A stretch of DNA of 5,833 nucleotides from NCBI GenBank assembly GCA_012522615.1, contig JAAYKB010000026.1, positions 1-5,833 of the forward strand. The letters run 5' to 3'. Of the stretch, positions 1 to 5,610 are shown piece by piece. A program made the translations under genes and the position numbers. The notes below the pieces were generated by a model. It saw only the letters and a list, made by a program, of their open reading frames with translations, was not told where the DNA came from and searched no databases. Position 1 is the first letter of the stretch. Every line of letters starts with the position of its first letter. This DNA comes from Clostridiales bacterium (lineage in GTDB: Bacteria; Bacillota; Clostridia; Oscillospirales; Acutalibacteraceae).

Positions 1-453
1 CGGGAGAGAGGGCTGCTTGTGCTTACCGACAGCGATTCCGCCGGATTTGTCATACGCGATTATCTAAGCGGAGCAATCCCCCCGGAACAGATTAAACACG
101 CCTATATCCCCAATCTGCACGGCAAGGAACGCCGCAAGAGCGTGCCGTCCAAAGAGGGGTATCTGGGCGTGGAGGGTGTGGAAGGTGAGATTATCGTGGA
201 CGCGATACGCAGAGCCGGAGCAACCGTTATTGAGCAGCCGGACGCGACGTTCAACGGGGCGGGGCTGACAAAGCTTGATTTATACGAATGCGGTCTGACC
301 GGAGGGAAAAACAGCGCCGACCGCCGCAGGAAGATGCTCGGGCTATTGGGACTGCCGCAGTCGCTGTCCGTAAACCGTATGCTTGATGTTTTGAACGCGA
401 CAATGACTAAAAGCCAGTTTGTGCAGACCGTGCGGGATTTCGGGTGGATATGA
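1..453 (+). CDS. rnmV: Ribonuclease M5-like Toprim protein, 5'-truncated by window edge
   Basis: Frame 1 is open from the first base to a TGA at 451-453, giving about 150 C-terminal residues; the true start and the N-terminal catalytic Glu of the Toprim fold lie outside the window. The visible VLTDSDSAG matches the Toprim DxD metal-binding motif (RNase M5 has ILTDPDFPG). Next come KHAYIP, a KEGYLGVEG stretch matching the family's K-x-G-I-G-V-E segment, and a C-terminal DLYECGLTGG...RRRKMLGLLGLP block matching the RNase M5 C-terminal domain (formerly DUF4093). RNase M5 trims precursor 5S rRNA in Firmicutes, acting on 5S RNA bound to ribosomal protein L18; that role is from family knowledge. 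About 60 residues are missing if the usual ~185-residue length holds. The segment is visibly richer in G+C than the ger genes beside it. It converges on the ger operon with 8 bp between stops. An alternative is a clostridial Toprim paralogue with a different RNA substrate. Confidence 0.82.
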   Translation, partial: RERGLLVLTDSDSAGFVIRDYLSGAIPPEQIKHAYIPNLHGKERRKSVPSKEGYLGVEGVEGEIIVDAIRRAGATVIEQPDATFNGAGLTKLDLYECGLTGGKNSADRRRKMLGLLGLPQSLSVNRMLDVLNATMTKSQFVQTVRDFGWI

Positions 454-461
454 TTCCGCCG

Positions 462-674
462 TCAATACGATAAATTAATGGATTTTAACAGGCTGTCAAT
501 CAGCACCATCGGGCTGGTTACGGGAATATCAAGAAGAATCAGAATACTCAATACCAAGGCAAGCGAATAAAAACAGCAGTAGATTGCGAGAATTTTGAAC
601 TGCTTTTTCTTAATAAGCCGCGGAAAATCAATCAAAAAAATAACAATAAAAATAAAAAGAATAAACAACATCAT
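462..674 (-). CDS. Small two-helix membrane protein of a ger operon (candidate receptor 'D' protein)
   Basis: This encodes 70 residues with an ATG at 674-672 that overlaps the gerB stop (ATGA), showing translational coupling and operon membership. A strong Shine-Dalgarno AAGGAGG lies 10 nt upstream and favours the first of two adjacent ATG codons. The protein has a hydrophobic helix at about residues 2-17, a charged turn with IKKKQF (21-26), a second helix at about 28-49, then a polar tail containing IPVTSP (50-55). That architecture, size and position match small hypothetical proteins often found next to clostridial gerA-family genes. They also match the two-helix 'D' proteins encoded with Bacillus ger operons, which are known to modulate germination rate. 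The link to those Bacillus proteins is an inference from topology and context. The D proteins are unrelated to the lipoprotein GerD. The stop codon is 8 bp from that of the convergent RNase M5 gene, and no terminator for this operon is visible. Confidence 0.8.
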   Translation of the reverse strand: MMLFILFIFIVIFLIDFPRLIKKKQFKILAIYCCFYSLALVLSILILLDIPVTSPMVLIDSLLKSINLSY

Positions 675-1795
675 GCTGCCGAAGCCTCCTTGCTGCTTCC
701 GGCCGCTTTTTTTATCGCCTTTTTTATATATGACACCATCAGCGTTATAAAGGGCAGAATCATTTCGATAAAAGCCCAGAAAAACGGAGCGGTTCCACGT
801 GAGATGGTTGTGTGCATTATAACGTTTTCAAAGATAGTGATTGAATAGACGACGATAAGGGCTGACGCAGGAAGTATTAACGGACGGTAGGACTTGATTT
901 TAAAAAAGTGCGAAACGGCAAGAATACTTGTATAAAAAAGGATGGATATTTTAAAGAATAAAAATAATATCAGCAAAACGGCAAACAAAATTTCAATATG
1001 GCTTATGGTTTCAAACAATGTCGCAAGACGAAGGGCCTCAAATGACGGCAAAGACAGGAATTCGAGCATGTTGCCGAGAACCGCGGTGTCTCGTAAGATT
1101 ACCAGAAGAATCAGTAAAGCCGCTATAAAAAATCCGCCGTAAAAATATTTCGCCAAGCCCTTTTCTTTGCCCTCTACATTCGGGGCAATCATCAAAAACA
1201 CAACAAGCTCTCCGAAGGGAATAGTGCTTATTATATGTGTGCCGTGGATGTAACTGTTGACCGGCTGATGAAATATCGGCAGAAAGTTTTCAAAATTCAT
1301 GATGTTAAAGGTAGCCAGAATCGAGACAATCAGGATAGCAGTGGAGATAATCGTAAATACGATACTGTACCGTGTGACGACCTCCAGTCCGTAGTATACC
1401 GACCATGCGCATAAGATGATAAATATTGAGATGATGACAGTGTTGGGCGTAAGAATCATAATCGACTTATTCACAAACCCGCCGAGATCACGCAGGTTCA
1501 GGGTTGTCAGGGTGAAGAAGAACCAGATATAAAACACTGACACTATCTTGCCCCCGATACGGCCGAAAACCTCGTCGTTTATCTGTATTAAGCTTTTATC
1601 GGGGTATTGTTTGGCCAAAGCGACGTAAACCCATAACAAGGGAATGCAGACCACCGTTCCGAACAGCACAATTAACCATGAATCCTGCTTGGTAATTGAA
1701 AAAAAGAAGGCCGAGAGAAGGGAAGATGAACGGATAAAGATGACGATAGAGAACATGAACTGGGTTGCCGAAATTTTTGCGTTTTCTACCTTCAT
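671..1795 (-). CDS. gerB: Spore germination permease, GerB (GerAB) family subunit of a germinant receptor
   Basis: This 374-residue membrane protein belongs to the GerAB family of the APC transporter superfamily, the subunit known to bind the germinant in Bacillus receptors. About ten helices can be read, at roughly residues 12-32, 40-60, 82-100, 119-136, 143-163, 186-204, 217-236, 268-290, 304-323 and 337-356. Family landmarks include the N-terminal ISATQFMF, the FENFLPIF segment near 168-175, PFGELVVFLMIAPN at 193-206 and RDTAVLG at 235-241. Length is normal for the family. The start ATG lies 2 bp after the gerC stop, with GGAGGG (1813-1808) 12 nt upstream, embedded in the gerC 3' end. The C-terminus is a Lys/Ala/Ser-rich tail, and its TGA overlaps the next gene's ATG. 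The protein should sit in the spore inner membrane with GerA and GerC. The germinant cannot be deduced from sequence alone. The symbol is the generic family name, not a paralogue assignment. Confidence 0.93.
   Translation of the reverse strand: MKVENAKISATQFMFSIVIFIRSSSLLSAFFFSITKQDSWLIVLFGTVVCIPLLWVYVALAKQYPDKSLIQINDEVFGRIGGKIVSVFYIWFFFTLTTLNLRDLGGFVNKSIMILTPNTVIISIFIILCAWSVYYGLEVVTRYSIVFTIISTAILIVSILATFNIMNFENFLPIFHQPVNSYIHGTHIISTIPFGELVVFLMIAPNVEGKEKGLAKYFYGGFFIAALLILLVILRDTAVLGNMLEFLSLPSFEALRLATLFETISHIEILFAVLLILFLFFKISILFYTSILAVSHFFKIKSYRPLILPASALIVVYSITIFENVIMHTTISRGTAPFFWAFIEMILPFITLMVSYIKKAIKKAAGSSKEASAA
675..713 (+). terminator. Candidate intrinsic terminator for the plus-strand RNase M5 transcript
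   Basis: On the plus strand GCCGAAGC (678-685) pairs with GCTTC-C-GGC (695-703, one bulged C). The stem extends outward by GC (675-676) with GC (705-706) across one mismatch, around a 9-nt loop at 686-694. Seven T residues follow directly at 707-713, the classic hairpin plus U-tract layout. It lies about 220 bp past the RNase M5 stop, inside the antisense 3' end of gerB and the start of the 70-residue gene. No better plus-strand terminator is visible nearer. Because the T-run is also the complement of AAA lysine codons in gerB, chance is possible. Confidence 0.5.
685..691 (-). promoter_or_regulatory. Ribosome binding site of the 70-residue ger gene, within a hairpin loop
   Basis: On the minus strand AAGGAGG stands 10 nt before the ATG at 674-672, inside the last codons of gerB (Lys-Glu-Ala). 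It is the strongest Shine-Dalgarno in the window. The surrounding inverted repeat (678-685 with 695-703) would place six of its seven bases in the loop of an mRNA hairpin, with the last G in the closing pair. Confidence 0.75.
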
Positions 1796-1797
1796 TG

Positions 1798-2967
1798 CTA
1801 CCTGATTCCCTCCATTTCCGGGGATTTACCGGTCTTACCCGTATCCTGAATGTCGACCTTTATATCGACTTCAAGCGCAAGATTGGAGAAGACGGCGTCC
1901 CAATCCTTTTCAATCGTTTTCCACCTGCCGGCGTGATACTTGTATATATAGGAGCCGAAACCGTAGATGTCTGATTTGAGCTGTTGGGATTTTTTATAAC
2001 AATCCATTACCAGCTTCTTAATCGAGTCGGCAGCACCCTTTTTCAGCAAATCGATAACCTGCTCTATTTTCATGTTTTTGAATCCGGTCAGCTCGGCGAT
2101 GATGAACTTGCCGGTTATATCAGCCTTCATTTTCTGCAGTCGGTCTTTGTTGAAAACCGGCTTTAGCTTGCTGCTTGAAGACATGACCGCAAGCTGGGCG
2201 GAGCCTTTTTCGGTTTCGACGCTGAGATTGCCGCCTTTTAAATCCCCCATAACCCATGAAAAACCTATCGACTGATCTTCGGTCAGCTTGCCGGTCATCT
2301 GACCTTTTTTAAATACAGCCAGACCGGATAACGAAAGGCGGTGTATGTCCTCCTCTTTTATAATCTTTATTATGGGAGCCACGGCGGAAGCAGACCTTTC
2401 CGTTATTTTGGATAAAAAGTCCAATAACCGCACGCCCAGGGATTTTGATGTCTCGGTGTGATTCTTTATCATCTTGGCGATACCGACCGCCGAAACCTCA
2501 TCAAGCTCCATTTCGGTTTCGAGCACATCCTTTGCATTGCCCTCCGAAACAAGGACCCACACTTCAAACCGGGATTCCTTATTACGCATGAATGTGTCCA
2601 GATATGGTATGATGCCCGTTCTTGCCTGGTCCTCGCCGATTATTAAAACCTGATTGTGCTGAAAAAACAAAATGCGGCTGTTGTCGTTGCGGAGGGATTC
2701 AAGCGCGACCATAACGCTTTCACCCACGGCGTCTATAAGCTGGACAGGCTTTTCGTCGGGGGCGCCGACATTCTCCCCTCCTCCGAGCGCGCCGGCCTTG
2801 CCTATTTGAATGGTAAGCTCGATATTCCCCGGCTGCTCAGCCTTGTCAACCGCCAAGCCGGTTACAATCGAGACCCTGTCAAGCTCCCGGATGTCGTAAC
2901 AGCCTGACGAAAACAGGATAGCTGCAATAACAGATGCAAGAATAAAAAGCCTTGATATTTGTTTCAT
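1798..2967 (-). CDS. gerC: Ger(x)C family germinant-receptor lipoprotein
   Basis: The 389-residue protein starts with a lipoprotein signal peptide: Lys3 and Arg6, a hydrophobic stretch at 7-19, then lipobox FSSGC with lipidated Cys23. The motif after Cys is YDIRELDRVSIVTGLAVDK, the family's C-W-D-x-R-E-L...GLxxDK opening with Tyr in place of the usual Trp. Middle landmarks are HNQVLIIGEDQARTGIIPYL (104-123) with a following MRNKESRF, and LSGLAVFKKGQMTGKLT (213-229). The C-terminal domain ends with DIYGFGSYIYKYHAGRWK (333-350) and DWDAVF, the family's D-x-[FY]-GFG...W motif. GerC is anchored on the outer face of the spore inner membrane and is needed for receptor assembly and function; this depends on diacylglycerylation of the Cys. 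It lies second in the operon, 38 bp after gerA. A Shine-Dalgarno AAAGGA (2986-2981) sits 13 nt before the ATG, slightly far, and no other in-frame start is near. Confidence 0.94.
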   Translation of the reverse strand: MKQISRLFILASVIAAILFSSGCYDIRELDRVSIVTGLAVDKAEQPGNIELTIQIGKAGALGGGENVGAPDEKPVQLIDAVGESVMVALESLRNDNSRILFFQHNQVLIIGEDQARTGIIPYLDTFMRNKESRFEVWVLVSEGNAKDVLETEMELDEVSAVGIAKMIKNHTETSKSLGVRLLDFLSKITERSASAVAPIIKIIKEEDIHRLSLSGLAVFKKGQMTGKLTEDQSIGFSWVMGDLKGGNLSVETEKGSAQLAVMSSSSKLKPVFNKDRLQKMKADITGKFIIAELTGFKNMKIEQVIDLLKKGAADSIKKLVMDCYKKSQQLKSDIYGFGSYIYKYHAGRWKTIEKDWDAVFSNLALEVDIKVDIQDTGKTGKSPEMEGIR

Positions 2968-3005
2968 GCCAAGATCAATATCCTTTCCGTGGTTTTCCGA
3001 ACCGG

Positions 3006-4616
3006 TTATTCGTTCGATGGCGGTTGATATACGGGAGAAGGCGGGATTTGCATATCGTTTCGGATGATATCCTCATTTGCAATCCCCTTTGGACGTTTTG
3101 TCATTGCCCAAAGCGGCATACGGACAAAGCTGTCCTGCATATTATGATTAAACGTGAGGGAGGAACAATAGGGGATTCCGAATGATTTTAGGGAAGCGAG
3201 GTGAATCAAAATACCAAGGAAGCCGACCGCAATGCCGAACCCTCCGAACGAGGATGCCAGGATTAAGAGGATTATACGCATGATGGCGGCTGAATCGGTC
3301 TGTTCGGGGACGGCAAAGCTCGCGACCGCCGTTATAGCAACGACAATAACCATGGGCGCCCCTACCAAGCCGGCAGACACTGCCGCCTCACCCATGATCA
3401 ATGCCCCGACAATGCTGATTGCCTGGCCGACCGGCCTCGGCAGACGGATGCCCGCCTCCCGCAGTATCTCAAAGGAGAATACCAGAATAATGGCTTCCAA
3501 AAAGGTGGGAAAGGGTGTTCCTTCCCGGGCGGCGGCAATTGTAAACAGAAGGGTGGTCGGGATTAATTCCTGATGAAAGGTGGTCAGCGCAATGAATATC
3601 GCGGGGGCGGAAATCGATATAAAGAATGCAAGATATCTCAGGATACGTATCATACTGGCATGGAACGGACGTATATAATAATCCTCGGAGGATTGAAAGC
3701 TTTCAATAAAAAGCATGGGGGCTGTGAGAACAAAGGGTGAGCCGTCCGCTATAATCGCAACCCTGCCCTCAAGTATTCTGGCGGTTACCACATCGGGTTT
3801 TTCGCTGTATCCGATTGTTGGAAACATCGAGAAGGGATGATCCTCGATATACTGCTCGATATATCCGGTGTCAAGAATCGCGTCGGCGCTGATTGACTTT
3901 AACCGGGCTTTCACGGTTTCCACAATACCCGGGTCGGCAACCCCTTCGATATAGGCGACACACACGTTTGTATCGGTCTTTTCACCGATTGTAAGGTGGT
4001 CCATTCTGAGGTTGGGGCTTTTGATTCTCCGGCGGAGCAAGGCGGTGTTGGTTCTGAAGTTTTCGGTAAAGCCTTCGCGCGGTCCGCGGACCACAGATTC
4101 GGTCTGGGGTTCGGATATGCTTCGCTTATCCCAGCCCTTTGTGCTTATAATCAGCGCCTTGTCAAAGCCTTCCGACAAAAAAGCCGTATCTCCCGACAGG
4201 ACGCTTTCCACAAGCTCGCCGATGAGGTGCTTTTCGGTGACGTCGCCCGAGCAGAGAATGGTCTGCTTGACGGTATCCAGCGTCTTGGCTATGGATTCTT
4301 TCTGGTAGCTGTTCAGATTTTTGCCCAGTATCAGCGGTTTCAGGATGCCCTGTGTAAGCATATCGGAGTTGACAAGTCCGTCGATGAATATTAATGCACC
4401 CTTAAGCTCGCTGTTCGTGCCGTAACGAAACTCATGGATTTTTATGTCGCTGCTGGTGCCCATAACCTTTCTCGTAAGTTCCAGATCGGCCGAAAGCCTT
4501 CCGGTTATCGGCAGCTCTTCAATCTCCTTATTGCTTTTCACATCTGCTGTTTCTACCTTGGATTCCTGCGCGCGCCGCAGGCCGTATTTCAACTTTTTGG
4601 TTATAAAATTGAACAT
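3006..4616 (-). CDS. gerA: Spore germination protein, GerA (GerAA) family subunit of a germinant receptor
   Basis: This 536-residue protein is the first gene of the operon. It has a soluble cytoplasmic N-terminal region of about 310 residues followed by a membrane domain. Landmarks in order: LKGALIFIDGLVN (71-83); SVVRGPREGFTENFRTN (174-190), a hallmark of the family; NVCVAYIEGVAD (217-228); DGSPFVLTAPMLF (291-303); SSEDYYIRP (309-317); TTFHQELIPT (345-354); REGTPFPTFLEA (364-375); EILREAGIRLPRPVGQAIS (383-401); a long Gly/Ala-rich membrane stretch to about 435; and final helices at about 445-475. The cytoplasmic tail contains RMPLWAMTKRP and ends Pro-rich (525-534). Bacillus GerAA is about 480 residues, so this one has modestly longer ends. 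GerAA forms the oligomeric ion-conducting part of the receptor in Bacillus. The ATG (4616-4614) is preceded by GGAAGG (4631-4626) at 9-nt spacing and by a sigma-G-like promoter. The A-C-B gene order is seen in various Clostridia, unlike the B. subtilis A-B-C order. Confidence 0.95.
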   Translation of the reverse strand: MFNFITKKLKYGLRRAQESKVETADVKSNKEIEELPITGRLSADLELTRKVMGTSSDIKIHEFRYGTNSELKGALIFIDGLVNSDMLTQGILKPLILGKNLNSYQKESIAKTLDTVKQTILCSGDVTEKHLIGELVESVLSGDTAFLSEGFDKALIISTKGWDKRSISEPQTESVVRGPREGFTENFRTNTALLRRRIKSPNLRMDHLTIGEKTDTNVCVAYIEGVADPGIVETVKARLKSISADAILDTGYIEQYIEDHPFSMFPTIGYSEKPDVVTARILEGRVAIIADGSPFVLTAPMLFIESFQSSEDYYIRPFHASMIRILRYLAFFISISAPAIFIALTTFHQELIPTTLLFTIAAAREGTPFPTFLEAIILVFSFEILREAGIRLPRPVGQAISIVGALIMGEAAVSAGLVGAPMVIVVAITAVASFAVPEQTDSAAIMRIILLILASSFGGFGIAVGFLGILIHLASLKSFGIPYCSSLTFNHNMQDSFVRMPLWAMTKRPKGIANEDIIRNDMQIPPSPVYQPPSNE

Positions 4617-4657
4617 ATGGCTTTTCCTTCCGATATCTCAAGTTTTGGCTATTACCT

Positions 4658-4686
4658 TAGTATTTCCAATGGCTTTGAAGAAATTC
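4658..4686 (-). promoter_or_regulatory. gerA: Candidate sigma-G promoter of the ger operon
   Basis: Read on the minus strand, GAATT (4686-4682) is followed by a 17-nt spacer and AATACTA (4664-4658). Against the B. subtilis sigma-G consensus (gHATR, 17-18 nt, CATnHTA) this has one mismatch in each box. Transcription would start near 4651, about 35 nt before the gerA ATG, leaving room for the GGAAGG ribosome binding site. Forespore sigma-G control is the known rule for ger receptor operons, so location and family biology agree. No start site has been mapped. Confidence 0.6.
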
Positions 4687-4707
4687 GTAAAAAATGGATT
4701 TTACCTG

Positions 4708-4736
4708 TTCACAAAACTCGAAAAATATTGTACAAT
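4708..4736 (+). promoter_or_regulatory. Candidate sigma-A promoter P1 for the DUF1287 gene
   Basis: TTCACA (4708-4713), a 17-nt spacer and TACAAT (4731-4736) match the sigma-A consensus with one mismatch in each hexamer at optimal spacing. The start would be near 4743, giving a leader of about 128 nt before the TTG at 4871. The -10 element lies inside a perfect 14-bp palindrome. The spacer DNA is AT-rich, which raises the chance of accidental matches. Confidence 0.5.
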
Positions 4737-4738
4737 AT
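4725..4738. repeat. Perfect 14-bp palindrome over the P1 -10 box
   Basis: ATATTGTACAATAT reads identically on both strands and covers the whole TACAAT -10 hexamer of candidate promoter P1. The position would suit a repressor operator. The element is short and AT-rich, so chance cannot be excluded, and I do not recognise a specific regulator. Confidence 0.45.
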
Positions 4739-4792
4739 AGATCAGGTGTAATAGGTCAAGATGTAAAAACGCAGAAATGCCCTTAATAATTA

Positions 4793-4820
4793 TTTACAAT
4801 GTAAAATCGGGATGTATAAA
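4793..4820 (+). promoter_or_regulatory. Candidate sigma-A promoter P2 with palindromic -35
   Basis: TTTACA (4793-4798), a 16-nt spacer and TATAAA (4815-4820) match the sigma-A hexamers with one mismatch each. Transcription would begin near 4827, leaving about 44 nt before the TTG start of the DUF1287 gene, a more usual leader length than P1. The -35 box is the left arm of a perfect 13-bp palindrome, TTTACA-A-TGTAAA (4793-4805), and the -10 box lies mostly within the loop of the next inverted repeat. Confidence 0.42.
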
Positions 4821-4829
4821 AATCCCGAT
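4806..4829. repeat. Perfect 8-bp inverted repeat upstream of the DUF1287 gene
   Basis: ATCGGGAT (4806-4813) is the exact reverse complement of ATCCCGAT (4822-4829), separated by 8 nt. It is the most GC-containing symmetric element of the spacer and so the least likely to be AT-rich noise. No T-run follows on the plus strand, so it is not a plus-strand terminator; on the minus strand only about four T residues follow. It could be an operator spanning the P2 -10 region, or an RNA hairpin if transcription starts at P1. Confidence 0.5.
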
Positions 4830-4870
4830 ACAAGCCGCATGTGTAATGTCATGGAAGGGCAGGTGTACCG

Positions 4871-5539
4871 TTGAAAAGAATCCTTATAATTTGCTGTGTC
4901 TTTTTTGCTTTATCGGCTGCGGTTGCCTCCTCGCTTTATGCGTTATATTATTTTAATCTTCTGCCCGGAAAAATATACAAGGCCGAGGATTTCGGTATAA
5001 AAACAATCAAAAGTGATAATGATTTCGATAAAGACGGTATTGACGATTATACAGATATAATGCAAAGCGCAAGAGCCTATCTTAAAACAAAGCCGAAATA
5101 TAAAAGCGGGTATTATGAGGGCGGCTATCCCCCGGAAGGCGAGGGGGTTTGTACCGACGTTATATGGCAGGCGTTTAAAGGCGCGGGATATTCTTTAAAG
5201 GATATGGTGGATAAGGATATCGAAGAAAACACCGAGTTTTATCCCGGGGTCAACAACAATCCTGATAAAAATATAGATTTCAGAAGGGTTCGCAATCTTC
5301 TCGTGTTTTTTGAACGGAACGCAGTATCGCTTACCCTTGACATTTCGGAAATAGCCGAGTGGCAGCCTGGCGATATTGTAGTGCTTGAAGGGCATATCGC
5401 AATTGTATCCGACAAAAGAAATAAACTCGGAATACCGTATATACTTCATAACGGAGGTCAGCCAGTAATGGAGGAAAATGCTTTGTCGCGATATGAAATT
5501 GTGGGACATTACAGATGGGATACTTCGGACGGTGAATAG
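4871..5539 (+). CDS. DUF1287 family exported or membrane-anchored protein (papain-like/NlpC-P60 fold)
   Basis: This encodes 222 residues from a TTG start. An in-frame TAA at 4844-4846, with no other start codon after it, forces the TTG; GGAAGGGCAGGTG (4853-4865) supplies the ribosome binding site. The N-terminus has KR then a hydrophobic segment at about 4-29, a signal peptide or single membrane anchor that puts the rest outside the membrane. An acidic DNDFDKDGIDDYTD (49-62) contains a DxDxDGxxD pattern like calcium-binding loops. The DUF1287 core follows: GVCTDV (92-97, Cys94), PDKNIDFRRVRNL (131-143), WQPGDIVVLEGHIAIVSD (164-181, His175), HNGG (193-196) and GHYRW (212-216). Cys94 and His175 are spaced like the catalytic Cys/His of NlpC/P60-type enzymes, which suggests cell-wall amidase or peptidase activity. 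That activity is inferred; the family has no firmly established substrate. The gene diverges from gerA and is probably controlled separately. Confidence 0.88.
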   Translation: MKRILIICCVFFALSAAVASSLYALYYFNLLPGKIYKAEDFGIKTIKSDNDFDKDGIDDYTDIMQSARAYLKTKPKYKSGYYEGGYPPEGEGVCTDVIWQAFKGAGYSLKDMVDKDIEENTEFYPGVNNNPDKNIDFRRVRNLLVFFERNAVSLTLDISEIAEWQPGDIVVLEGHIAIVSDKRNKLGIPYILHNGGQPVMEENALSRYEIVGHYRWDTSDGE

Positions 5540-5566
5540 TGAGCTTACATTAAAATGAAGGAGAGA

Positions 5567-5586
5567 AATCAGGCTAAGACCTGATT
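5567..5586. repeat. 7-bp inverted repeat between the DUF1287 and HD genes
   Basis: AATCAGG (5567-5573) pairs perfectly with CCTGATT (5580-5586) around a 6-nt loop, 27 bp after the DUF1287 stop. There is no T-run after it, so it is at best a weak terminator or an RNA stability or processing hairpin. Confidence 0.35.
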
Positions 5587-5595
5587 CGCAAACGG

Positions 5596-5610
5596 TTGTT
5601 ATGATAACAA
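5596..5610. repeat. 15-bp palindrome at the start of the HD-domain gene
   Basis: TTGTTAT-G-ATAACAA is a perfect palindrome with a single central base and spans the ATG at 5601. It also contains TGTTATGAT (5597-5605), which fits an extended -10 promoter element (TGnTATAAT) with one mismatch. It may be an operator or promoter for the HD gene, or a coincidence in AT-rich DNA. Confidence 0.4.

Noticed and set aside
3996..4394. Plus-strand open frame of 132 codons opposite gerA
   Set aside because: It lies wholly within the strongly conserved gerA coding sequence, has no recognisable domain, and is an antisense shadow. The same applies to the open frames at 3232-3573, 4012-4308 and 2656-2907.
4793..4805. 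BlaI/CopY-type operator (TACA-N2-TGTA)
   Set aside because: The arms fit but the spacing is one base, not two, and no BlaI/CopY-type regulator gene is in the window.
4823..4840. Sigma-E-like -10 (GATACAAG) upstream of the DUF1287 gene
   Set aside because: No matching -35 element stands at the right distance, so support is too weak to list as a promoter.
4743..4870. Possible riboswitch or T-box in the DUF1287 leader
   Set aside because: Apart from the 8-bp inverted repeat I see no conserved riboswitch core, T-box motif or terminator/antiterminator pair.
5195..5509. Minus-strand open frame of 104 codons opposite the DUF1287 gene
   Set aside because: The plus-strand frame carries a clear family signature (GVCTDV, GHIAIVSD), while the minus frame shows no motif.
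5555..5584. Nine-codon leader peptide (ATG to TGA) ahead of the HD gene
   Set aside because: The AAGGAG lies inside the mini-ORF, not before its ATG, there is no run of regulatory codons, and the overlap with the hairpin could be chance.
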